Below the pieces are notes generated by a model. The model searched no databases. It was not told where the DNA came from and saw only the letters and a program-made list of their open reading frames with translations. From Streptomyces sp. NRRL B-24484 (GTDB lineage: Bacteria > Actinomycetota > Actinomycetes > Streptomycetales > Streptomycetaceae), in contig NZ_JOAI01000024.1 in NCBI RefSeq assembly GCF_000717715.1, positions 1 to 64,000 on the forward strand: a stretch of 64,000 nucleotides of DNA, given 5' to 3'. The first letter of the stretch is position 1. Every line of letters starts with the position of its first letter. This document shows, in pieces, positions 15,020-23,383 of this stretch. The position numbers were made by a program, and so were the translations under genes.

Positions 15020-18000
15020 GTGCGGCGCTGGGAGTTCGTCGGGGGTGGCTCGGACAAGTTCTGGGAGGCCGCGGTCGACGGTGGTGTGGTGACCGTGCGG
15101 TACGGCCGGTGCGGCACCGACGGGCGGGAGCAGAGCAAGGAGTTCCCGACCGCGGAGGCTGCGCAGGCGCATTTCGCCAAGACGGTCGCCGAGAAGGAGC
15201 GCAAGGGCTACCGCGAGGCCACGGCGGGGGCGGCGCCCACCGCGCAGCCGGTCGCGGCAACCCCGACGGCTGCCGCACGGACCACCCCGGCCGCCTCCCC
15301 GGCCACCCCGGCCGCCGCAGAGCCCGCAGACCTCCCGGACGCCCCGGCCGGCCCGGCCGGCCCGGCCGGCCCGATCGACGAGGACACCTTCGTCCTGCCG
15401 GACGCCTGGCGGCGGATCCTGATCCCCCGCCGGGGCGGCGTGCTCCGTGCGGCGACCGCGCCGACCCGGAACGCCCCGGAGAAGCTCCGCACCCTCGTCG
15501 CCGGGCGGACGGAGTGGGTGGAGCAGGCGCTCGCCTCCTCGCACAGCGACGCCGGCCTGGTCGAGGCCGCCCGCGCGCACCTGGGCGGCGCCACCGACCC
15601 GCGCGGGGCCGCGGTGGTGGCTGCGCTGGTCGCCGACTCTCCGGAGGGCTACCGCCGGGTCGTGGACGGCTGGGTGGTGGAGCACGGTCTGCCGTTCGCG
15701 GCCCGGGCGGTGGTCGAGCTGCTGGGGGTGTACGTGACCTCGGACTCGTCCAACAACCGCCGGTTCAATCCGCGGGTCGGGACGGTCAAGCACCGGCACG
15801 CGGCCTCGCCGGCGCACCGCCCGGCCGTGGACCGCGTCCGTGCCCTGCTGGCGGTCTGCGACGAGGCGACCCACGCCGCCGTGGTCGAGGCCCTGGCCGG
15901 CTGCCGGCAGGACCTGCCGCGGCTGGTGGCGGCGGTGTACCTGGTGCCGTCCGAGACGGCCTGGGCCGAGGAGTGCGTCCGCGCGTCCGAGGGCCTCGAC
16001 ACGGCCGCGTGGTCGATGCTGCTCTGCTCGCTCTCCTCCGCCGAGCCGCTCAAGGAGCTGGACCGCCTGCCCGGCCTCGGCTGGGACGGCTGGTCGGCGG
16101 AGGTCATCGCCACCGTCGCCGAGGGGCTCGGCGGCGACGCCGCGCCCCTGCTGCTGCACTCCCTGGAACACGACTACCACTACAGCGACCGGCGCAAGCA
16201 GCTGCTGACCGCTCTCGTCGAGCTGCCGTCCGACGAGGCCTTCCGCGGCCTGCTGGCCCATCAGGGCGACGACAAGGCGGCCCGCGGGGCCCTGGTGACG
16301 GCGGTCCACCGCTACCCGCGCCGCGCCGTCCGCCTCCTCTCCGAGACCGCGACGACGTCCGCCGATCCGGCGGCGCAGCGGCTCGCCGTCCAGCTCCTCA
16401 CCGCGCATGTCGCCGCCCACCGTGAGACCGCGCTCGGCCTGCTCCCGGAGCTGACGCCGGAGCAGGCCGCCGTGGTGCAGCCGCTCACCGAGGTGGCCGA
16501 CCGGGTGCCGGACGTCCCGGCCGCCTCGCTGCCCGAGCTGTTCACCAGTCCGCCGTGGACCCGGCCGCGCTCCACCGCCAAGCCGCGCGTGCTGACCGGC
16601 CTCACCGCGCCGGACGGGCCCGAGGGGCCGCAGCTGCGCTGGCTGCCGGGCGAGCAGGAGGCCTGGGCGATCTCCGAGTCCTGGTACGCGCGCTGGTCGG
16701 ACGGCGACTGGCAGCGGATCGCCGACACGATGCGGGCCGTGGCCGAGCGGCCCGGCGACCCCCGGCACCACTCCGGCCGGCACGAGGAGCTGGGGCTGTT
16801 CGCGTACGGCGACGAGGAGCTGGGCCGTCCGCTGATCGCCGGGTGGCGCGGCGGCGAGCAGATCTGGGACGCCGTCGGTGCGCTGCGCCGGGTCGCCGCC
16901 CGCTTCGGGACGGACGCGCTGGAGCCGATGCTGGCCGCCGCGCTGCACAACCCGGCCGCCCACGCGTCCCTGCTGCTGCCGTACCTGGACGGCCGGGTGG
17001 CCGCGACGATGGCGGACTGGCTGGTGCGCCTCAAGTCGGCCGGGGACACCGCCCGCTCCTGGTTCGGCCGGCACGGGCTGGACGCCGCCCGGCTGCTGGT
17101 GCCCGCCGCGGTCGGCAGGGTCGGTGCGGCCCGGCGCGGCGCCGAGCACGCCCTGCGGCTGATCGGCGGCGCGCACGGCGCCCCGGCCGTGCTCGCGGTG
17201 GCCGGCGAGTACGGGCCGGAGGCGGCGGAGGTGGTGGGCGTGCTGCTGTCCGCCGACCCGCTGGTGAACGCGCTGCCGGCGAAGCTGCCGCGGCCCGGCG
17301 ACTGGGCGGAGCCGATGATGCTGCCGCAGCTGCTGGTGCGCGGCGGCGGGGGTGCGCTGCCGCCCGAGGCGGTGCGGCACGTGCTCACCGTGCTGGCGCT
17401 GTCCAAGCCGGGGGCGTTCTACCCGGGCCTGGACCAGGTGGCGGAGGTGTGCGAGCCGCAGTCGCTGACGGACTTCGCCTGGGCGGTGTTCGAGCAGTGG
17501 CGGCTGGCCGGCATGCCGTCGCAGGACGGGTGGGCGCTGCACGTGCTCGGCCGGCTCGGTGACGACGGGACGGTCCGCCGGCTGACGCCGGTGCTCCGGG
17601 CGTGGCCGGGCGAGGGTGCGCACCACCGGGCGGTGGACGGTCTGGAGGTGCTGGCCGCGATCGGCACCGACGTCGCCCTGCTGCACCTGCACGGCATCGC
17701 GCAGCGGGTGAAGTTCAAGGCGCTGAAGGCCCGGGCGCAGGAGAAGATCGCCGAGGTGGCGGCCGGGCTCGGCCTGTCCGGGGAGCAGCTCTCCGACCGC
17801 CTGGTGCCGGACTTCGGGCTGGACGCCGACGGCACGACCGTCGTCGACTACGGCACCCGCACGTTCACGGTGGGCTTCGACGAGCAGCTCAAGCCGTACG
17901 TGCTGGACGCGGACGGTGTCCGCCGCAAGGACCTGCCGGTGCCGGGGGCGCGGGACGACGCCGAGCTGGCGCCGGCCGAGCGCAAGCGGTTCGCGGCGCT

Positions 18001-18730
18001 GAAGAAGGACGTCCGCACGGTGGCGGGGGACCAGATCCGCCGTCTGGAGGACGCGATGGTCACCGGGCGGTCGTGGACGGCGGAGGAGTTCGACCAGCTG
18101 TTCGTCGGGCATCCGCTGCTGTGGCACCTGGTGCGCCGGCTGGTGTGGCTGGCCGCGGCGGACGGCGCCACGACGGCGTTCCGGGTCGCCGAGGACCGCA
18201 CCCTGGCGGACGTCCGGGACGAGGTGTTCGCACTGCCGTCGGGGGCGACCGTCCGGCTGGCCCACCCGCTGCTGCTCGGCGACGGCCTCGCCGCCTGGTC
18301 GGAGCTGTTCGCCGACTACGAGATCCTGCAGCCGTTCCGTCAGCTCGGCCGCCAGGTGTACGCGCTGACCGACGAGGAGCGGGCCGGGCACCGGCTGACG
18401 CGCTTCGAGAACGGTCCGGAGCTGCCGACCGCGCGGCTGGTCGGCATGGAGCGGCGCGGCTGGCAGCGCGGCGCGCCGCAGGACGCGGGTGTGGAGCGCT
18501 GGCTGTCCCGCCGGGTCGGCCCGAACCGGTACGTGGTGCTCGCCCCGGAGCACGGCATCGCGGTCGGCATGCACGACGTGTACCCCGAGCAGCGGGTCGA
18601 GACGGTGTGGTTCGACATCCGTCCGGGCGACTACTGGTCCCGCGACCGGACGTTCCCGACCTTCGCCGAGCTCGACCCGGTGACCGCCTCCGAGGTGATC
18701 GCCGACCTGACCGAGCTGACCACGCCGTGA
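15020..18730 (+). CDS. WGR and DUF4132 domain protein (YehI-like)
   Basis: 1236 residues. Residues 1-72 are a WGR domain (RRWEFVGGGSDKFWEAAVDG ... VRYGRCGTDGREQSKEF), a nucleic-acid-contacting module also found in PARP1. A Pro/Ala/Thr-rich linker follows to about 115, then a long helical HEAT-like array. A DUF4132 module lies near 950-1130 (KDLPVPGARDDAELAPAERK, LKKDVRTVAGDQIRRLEDAM, HPLLWHLVRRLVWLA). Size and architecture match E. coli YehI (about 1210 residues). The GTG start has a purine-rich GGGGCGGAG site. First gene of a five-gene set; 89 bases separate it from the ATPase gene. Molecular function unknown; the WGR domain suggests nucleic-acid binding. Confidence 0.88.
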   Translation: MRRWEFVGGGSDKFWEAAVDGGVVTVRYGRCGTDGREQSKEFPTAEAAQAHFAKTVAEKERKGYREATAGAAPTAQPVAATPTAAARTTPAASPATPAAAEPADLPDAPAGPAGPAGPIDEDTFVLPDAWRRILIPRRGGVLRAATAPTRNAPEKLRTLVAGRTEWVEQALASSHSDAGLVEAARAHLGGATDPRGAAVVAALVADSPEGYRRVVDGWVVEHGLPFAARAVVELLGVYVTSDSSNNRRFNPRVGTVKHRHAASPAHRPAVDRVRALLAVCDEATHAAVVEALAGCRQDLPRLVAAVYLVPSETAWAEECVRASEGLDTAAWSMLLCSLSSAEPLKELDRLPGLGWDGWSAEVIATVAEGLGGDAAPLLLHSLEHDYHYSDRRKQLLTALVELPSDEAFRGLLAHQGDDKAARGALVTAVHRYPRRAVRLLSETATTSADPAAQRLAVQLLTAHVAAHRETALGLLPELTPEQAAVVQPLTEVADRVPDVPAASLPELFTSPPWTRPRSTAKPRVLTGLTAPDGPEGPQLRWLPGEQEAWAISESWYARWSDGDWQRIADTMRAVAERPGDPRHHSGRHEELGLFAYGDEELGRPLIAGWRGGEQIWDAVGALRRVAARFGTDALEPMLAAALHNPAAHASLLLPYLDGRVAATMADWLVRLKSAGDTARSWFGRHGLDAARLLVPAAVGRVGAARRGAEHALRLIGGAHGAPAVLAVAGEYGPEAAEVVGVLLSADPLVNALPAKLPRPGDWAEPMMLPQLLVRGGGGALPPEAVRHVLTVLALSKPGAFYPGLDQVAEVCEPQSLTDFAWAVFEQWRLAGMPSQDGWALHVLGRLGDDGTVRRLTPVLRAWPGEGAHHRAVDGLEVLAAIGTDVALLHLHGIAQRVKFKALKARAQEKIAEVAAGLGLSGEQLSDRLVPDFGLDADGTTVVDYGTRTFTVGFDEQLKPYVLDADGVRRKDLPVPGARDDAELAPAERKRFAALKKDVRTVAGDQIRRLEDAMVTGRSWTAEEFDQLFVGHPLLWHLVRRLVWLAAADGATTAFRVAEDRTLADVRDEVFALPSGATVRLAHPLLLGDGLAAWSELFADYEILQPFRQLGRQVYALTDEERAGHRLTRFENGPELPTARLVGMERRGWQRGAPQDAGVERWLSRRVGPNRYVVLAPEHGIAVGMHDVYPEQRVETVWFDIRPGDYWSRDRTFPTFAELDPVTASEVIADLTELTTP

Positions 18731-18819
18731 ACCCGCCCGCCGTGAACCCGCCCGCCGCCACTGGAACCGACACCGGCACCTGCACCGACGACCGCACGGA
18801 CCACCCCGGGAAGGCCGCC

Positions 18820-19902
18820 ATGACCACCACCGCCGAGGAGCAGCTCCAGCGGCCGCCCGCCGAGGTCCGGTACGCCGAGGAGCTGGCGGCGCTGCGCGCC
18901 GAGGACCGCGACCACCGCCCGCCCGGCTGGGAGCTGAGCCTGCGTGCGGCCCTGCGCTTCGTCGTCGGCGACGCGGAGGCCGGCATAGCCCGCAAGTTCG
19001 TCGGCGATCCCGCGCTGGTCGAGCGTGCCCTGGTGACCCTGGCCACCAACCGCGGTCTGCTGCTGGTCGGCGAGCCGGGCACCGCCAAGTCGCTGCTGTC
19101 GGAGCTGATCGCGGCGGCGGTCAGCGGCACCTCCCGGCTGACGGTGCAGGGCGGCGCGGCGACCACCGAGGACCAGATCAAGTACGCGTGGAACTACGCC
19201 CTGCTGGTCTCCGAGGGCCCGTCGAGCCGCTCGCTGGTGCCCGCGCCGATGCTGCGCGGCATGGCCGAGGGCCGGGTGGTCCGGTTCGAGGAGATCACCC
19301 GCTGCCCGCTGGAGGTGCAGGACTCGCTGCTGTCGCTGCTCTCCGAGCGGGTGGTCGCCGTCCCGGAGCTGGACGGGCCGGAGGGCATGGTCTTCGCCAG
19401 GCAGGGCTTCAACGTGATCGCCACCGCCAACACCCGCGACCGCGGCGTGAACGAGATGAGTTCGGCGCTCAAGCGCCGGTTCAACTTCGAGACGGTCTTC
19501 CCGATCCCGGACCTGGACACCGAGCTCGCCCTGGTCGAGGCCGAGTCCGGGCACCTGCTGCGCCGCTCGGGGGTGGCCGCGGCACCCGACCGCGACCTGC
19601 TGGAGGTCCTGGTCACCGCCTTCCGCGAACTGCGGGCCGCCGAGGGCGGCGACCGCCCGTCCGCGGTGATGAGCACCGCCGAGGCGGTGTCGGTCGCCCA
19701 CGCGGTCGGGCTGCGCGGCTGGTACCTGCGCGGCGAGCCGGGCAACGCGGCCGACCTGGTCTCCAGCCTGGCCGGCACCGCCGCCAAGGACAGCCCGGAG
19801 GACCTGGCGCGGCTGCGCCGCTACCTGGAGCAGCGGGTGCCGCGGCGGCGCGGTCCGCACTGGCAGGCCGTGCACGACGCCCGCCACCTGCTGGCCGGCT
19901 GA
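18820..19902 (+). CDS. MoxR-type AAA+ ATPase (YehL-like)
   Basis: 360 residues. Walker A is LLLVGEPGTAKS (about residues 84-95), Walker B is VVRFEEIT with Glu-Glu in place of the usual Asp-Glu, and sensor 1 plus arginine region is VIATANTRDRGVNEMSSALK followed by RRFNFE. MoxR ATPases act as chaperones that insert metals or remodel complexes together with VWA-domain partners. One is encoded two genes downstream, as in E. coli yehL-yehP. The stop codon overlaps the next start by one base (TGATG), showing translational coupling. Confidence 0.9.
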   Translation: MTTTAEEQLQRPPAEVRYAEELAALRAEDRDHRPPGWELSLRAALRFVVGDAEAGIARKFVGDPALVERALVTLATNRGLLLVGEPGTAKSLLSELIAAAVSGTSRLTVQGGAATTEDQIKYAWNYALLVSEGPSSRSLVPAPMLRGMAEGRVVRFEEITRCPLEVQDSLLSLLSERVVAVPELDGPEGMVFARQGFNVIATANTRDRGVNEMSSALKRRFNFETVFPIPDLDTELALVEAESGHLLRRSGVAAAPDRDLLEVLVTAFRELRAAEGGDRPSAVMSTAEAVSVAHAVGLRGWYLRGEPGNAADLVSSLAGTAAKDSPEDLARLRRYLEQRVPRRRGPHWQAVHDARHLLAG

Positions 19903-22232
19903 TGCCCGCGGTCTTCCTCGGTGTCCGCCACCACTCGCCGGCCTGCGCGCGGCTGGTGGCGGAGACCGTGCGCCGGCTGCGGCCCGCGTACGTGCTGGTC
20001 GAGGGGCCGGCCGACCTCAACGGCCGGCTGGACGAGCTGACGCTCGGCCACGACCTGCCGATCGCCGTGTTCAGCCACTACCGGGACGCCGACCGCACCG
20101 CCACCACCTGGGCGCCGCTGTGCGACTACTCGCCCGAGTGGGTGGCGCTGCGGGAGGGCCGGGCGGCCGGTGCGGAGGTGCTGTTCGTCGACCTGCCGTC
20201 CTGGCACCCGGCGTTCGCGCAGCGCGCCAACCGGTACGCCGACGCGGAGGCCCGCTACGCCGAGGCCACCGCCCGGCTGTGCGAGCGCTTCGGCACCGGG
20301 TCGGTGGACGCCCTGTGGGACGGCCTGTTCGAGGTGGCCCCGCCGGACGGGCTGGCCGAGCGGCTGGACGCCTACTTCGACCTGGTCCGCGGCGACGCCG
20401 GGGCGGACGAGGGCGACCGGGCCCGCGAGGCGTACATGGCCGACTGGGTCCGCGCCGTCCTCGCCGAGGCGGGGTCGGCGACGGTGCTGGTCGTCACCGG
20501 CGGCTTCCACACGCCCGCCCTGCGCACCCTGGCCGCCCGGCCCGCCGAGGTGCGCGGCCGGCCCGGGCTGCCCGTTCCGCCGCCGGGCGCCGTCTGCGGC
20601 AGCTACCTGGTGCCGTACTCGTTCCGGCAGCTCGACGCGTTCGCCGGGTACCAGTCCGGGATGCCCTCGCCCGCCTACTACCAGCGGCTGTGGGAGGACG
20701 GCCCCGAGGGCGCCGCCGACCGGCTGCGGCGGTCCGTCGTCGCCCGGCTGCGCCGGCGCCGCCACCCGGTCTCCACCGCCGACCTGGTCGCCGCCGCCGC
20801 GCTCACCGGCGGCCTCGCCGCCCTGCGCGGCCACCCCGTGCCGGCCCGCGCCGACGTGCTCGACGGACTGGCCGGTGCACTGGTCAAGGACGACCTGACC
20901 CAGCCGCTGCCCTGGTCCGAGCGCGCCCCGCTGGCGCCGGGCAGCCACCCCGTGGTGGTCGAGATGGTCGCCGCCGCGAGCGGCACCCGCACCGGGCGGC
21001 TGCACCCCGACACGCCCGCGCCGCCGCTGGTGCACGACGCCGCCGCCCGGCTCGCCGCGATCGGCGCCACCGGTACCCGCCCGCTGACCTGCGACCTCAC
21101 CACCGAGGACGGCCTGACGGCGAGCCGGACGCTGCACCGGCTGCGCGTCCTCGGCGTGCCCGGCCGCCACCGCACCACCGGCCCCGCGCACGGCGCCGAC
21201 CCGGTCACCACCGAACGCTGGGAGGCCGGACCGGACTCCGGCCGCGACGCCGCCCTCATCGAGGCCGGCGCGTACGGCGCGACCCTCGACGAGGCCGCGG
21301 CCACCGTCCTCGCCGACCGCGCCCGCACCACCGGACCGGCCGACGCCGGCCTCGCCGACCTGCTGTTCGACACCGTCCTGTGCGGCGCCACCGCCCTCAC
21401 GGACCGTCTGCTGACCACACTCACCGCCGGCGTGGCCCGGCACCCGGACCCGGGCGCACTCGGCGCCGTCCTCGCCACCGCGCTCGGCCTGTGGCGGCAC
21501 GACCGCGTGTACGGCACCGCCCGCAGCCCGCTGCTCGCGGCCGTCCTGGACGGCGCCGTCGGCCGCGTCCTGTGGCTGGTCGAGGGCGCTCACGGCCGCT
21601 CCGGCGCCGACCCGGCCCGGCTCGCCGCGCTCGCCGGCGTCCGGGACGCGCTCCGCCACGCCCCCGAGCAGCTCACCGCGACCGCGGCGGACACCGCCGC
21701 GCTCGCCCTGCGCATCGCCCGCGACCCGCACGCCCCCGCCGACCTCCGCGGCGCCGCCCACGGCCTCCACCGCAGCCTCACCGCCCCGGCCGCCGACCCG
21801 AGCGCCGCAGCCGACCCCCGACCCGCCGGGACCCCGACCCCGCTCGATCTCCCCGCTGCAGCCCTGGCCTCCGCGGGCGACCCCCGCTCGCTCGGCGACT
21901 GGCTGGGCGGCCTGTTCGCCCTCGCCCGCGAGGAGGTCACCGCCGACTCCGGCGACGGCTCGCTGCTGGCCGTCCTGGACTCCGTCCTCGCCGGGCTCAC
22001 CGATGCCGAGTTCCTGATCGCCCTGCCGGCCCTGCGCCGGGCGTTCGCCTGGTTCCCGCCGCGCGAGCGCGAGCGGATCGCCCGCCGGCTGATCGAGCGC
22101 CGTGGTCTGCGCGGCTCCGGCCGCGGTCTGCTCCGCACCACCGCCGACCCCCTGCACCTGGCCGCCGCCCGCGCCCTGGAGGAGAACGTGACCGCCCTGC
22201 TCGACCGCCACGGCCTGCGGAGCGCCCGGTGA
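19902..22232 (+). CDS. DUF5682 family protein (YehM-like)
   Basis: 776 residues beginning MPAVFLGVRHHSPACARLVA, then YVLVEGPADLN and VLFVDLPSWHPAFAQR. The G-V-R-H-H-S-P opening and E-G-P motif are the hallmark of DUF5682 and recall TraB/ChaN-like hydrolases, which use conserved His and Glu residues. An ITG-type motif (VVTGGFHTPAL) follows near residue 205. The C-terminal half is helical with an Ala/Pro-rich linker near 620-650. E. coli YehM (about 759 residues) is the probable counterpart. Starts within the ATPase stop codon and overlaps the VWA gene by four bases. Biochemical role unknown; the conserved His/Glu motifs suggest an enzyme. Confidence 0.85.
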   Translation: MPAVFLGVRHHSPACARLVAETVRRLRPAYVLVEGPADLNGRLDELTLGHDLPIAVFSHYRDADRTATTWAPLCDYSPEWVALREGRAAGAEVLFVDLPSWHPAFAQRANRYADAEARYAEATARLCERFGTGSVDALWDGLFEVAPPDGLAERLDAYFDLVRGDAGADEGDRAREAYMADWVRAVLAEAGSATVLVVTGGFHTPALRTLAARPAEVRGRPGLPVPPPGAVCGSYLVPYSFRQLDAFAGYQSGMPSPAYYQRLWEDGPEGAADRLRRSVVARLRRRRHPVSTADLVAAAALTGGLAALRGHPVPARADVLDGLAGALVKDDLTQPLPWSERAPLAPGSHPVVVEMVAAASGTRTGRLHPDTPAPPLVHDAAARLAAIGATGTRPLTCDLTTEDGLTASRTLHRLRVLGVPGRHRTTGPAHGADPVTTERWEAGPDSGRDAALIEAGAYGATLDEAAATVLADRARTTGPADAGLADLLFDTVLCGATALTDRLLTTLTAGVARHPDPGALGAVLATALGLWRHDRVYGTARSPLLAAVLDGAVGRVLWLVEGAHGRSGADPARLAALAGVRDALRHAPEQLTATAADTAALALRIARDPHAPADLRGAAHGLHRSLTAPAADPSAAADPRPAGTPTPLDLPAAALASAGDPRSLGDWLGGLFALAREEVTADSGDGSLLAVLDSVLAGLTDAEFLIALPALRRAFAWFPPRERERIARRLIERRGLRGSGRGLLRTTADPLHLAAARALEENVTALLDRHGLRSAR

Positions 22233-23383
22233 CCCCGCCCGACCCGACCGCCGAACCGGCCCCGGCCCCCGCCCCGGACCGGGCGCTGGAGCGCTGGCGT
22301 CTGGTCCTCGGCTCCCCCGCCGAACCGTGGACCGGCCGTCCGAGCGCCGACGGCGCCGCCCGCGACGCCGCCCTGGAGTGGCTGTACGGCCGCGACCTGG
22401 ACCTCGACCGCCGCGGTGTGCGCAGTGCCGGACTGGATCCGTCCCGGGTGACCGCGGTCGACTGGCTGGACGACATCCATCGCCTCTTCCCCCGCGAGAC
22501 GATCGAACGGCTGGAGCGGGACGCGGTCGAGCAGTACGGCATCGACGAGATCGTCACCGACCCGACGGTGCTGGAGCGGGTCGAGCCGAGCCCCGCCCTG
22601 CTGCGCGCGGTGCTCCGTACCAAGCACCTGATGAACGGGCAGCTGCTCGGCCAGGCGCGCCGGATCGTGGCCGCGGTGGTGCGGCAGCTGATGGAACGGC
22701 TCACCCCGGAGCTGCGCCAGGCGTTCACCGGTGCCCGGTCGACGCGCCCGAGCCGGCGTCCGCTGGCCCGCGACTTCGACTTCCGCCGGACGGTCCGGGC
22801 CAACCTCGGCCGCTACCGTCCCGCCGAGCGGCGGATCCTGATCGAGCGCCCGCACTTCCACTCCCGCACCCGCCGGCACCTGGAGCAGTGGCAGCTGATC
22901 CTGCTGGTCGACCAGTCGGGATCGATGGTGGGTTCGGTGATCCACTCCGCGGTGACCGCGGCCTGCCTGTGGAGCCTGCCCGGGCTGAAGACCCATCTGG
23001 TCGCCTTCGACACCCAGGTGGTGGACCTCACCTCGGACGTGACCGACCCGGTGGAGCTGCTGATGCGCGTCCAGCTCGGCGGCGGCACCGACATCGCCCG
23101 CGCGGTCGACTACGCGGCCGGCCTGGTGGAGAACCCGCGGCGCACCGTCCTCGCGGTGATCAGCGACTTCTACGAGGGCGGCGACCGGTACCGGCTGCTG
23201 CGCACCGTCCGCGCGCTGACCGGGCAGGGCGCCACGGTGCTGGGCCTGGCCGCGCTGGACGAGGAGGCGGCCCCGGCCTACGACCGCGAACTCGCCGGTC
23301 TGCTCGCCGACGCCGGCGCGCACGTCGGGGCGATGACACCGGGGATGCTGGCCGAGTTCGTCGCCGAGAGGCTCGGCCGGTGA
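22229..23383 (+). CDS. VWA-domain protein with intact MIDAS (YehP-like)
   Basis: 384 residues from a GTG that overlaps the previous stop (GTGA). The N-terminal 190 residues are helical and charged. Residues about 215-384 form a von Willebrand factor A domain whose metal-ion-dependent adhesion site is complete: DQSGSM (D-x-S-x-S), the Thr in QLGGGTDIARAV, and the Asp in VISDFYEGG. VWA proteins paired with MoxR ATPases form complexes analogous to the ChlD-ChlI and CobT-CobS chelatases, and this pairing is predicted here. Matches E. coli YehP (about 378 residues) in size and position. Overlaps the next gene by four bases. Confidence 0.9.
   Translation: MTPPDPTAEPAPAPAPDRALERWRLVLGSPAEPWTGRPSADGAARDAALEWLYGRDLDLDRRGVRSAGLDPSRVTAVDWLDDIHRLFPRETIERLERDAVEQYGIDEIVTDPTVLERVEPSPALLRAVLRTKHLMNGQLLGQARRIVAAVVRQLMERLTPELRQAFTGARSTRPSRRPLARDFDFRRTVRANLGRYRPAERRILIERPHFHSRTRRHLEQWQLILLVDQSGSMVGSVIHSAVTAACLWSLPGLKTHLVAFDTQVVDLTSDVTDPVELLMRVQLGGGTDIARAVDYAAGLVENPRRTVLAVISDFYEGGDRYRLLRTVRALTGQGATVLGLAALDEEAAPAYDRELAGLLADAGAHVGAMTPGMLAEFVAERLGR

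Noticed and set aside
14786..18574. 1262-codon open frame on the minus strand
   Set aside because: It is antisense to the WGR-DUF4132 gene. Its composition (Gly/Arg/Gln/His/Pro) is the usual shadow of a high-G+C gene and it has no motifs.
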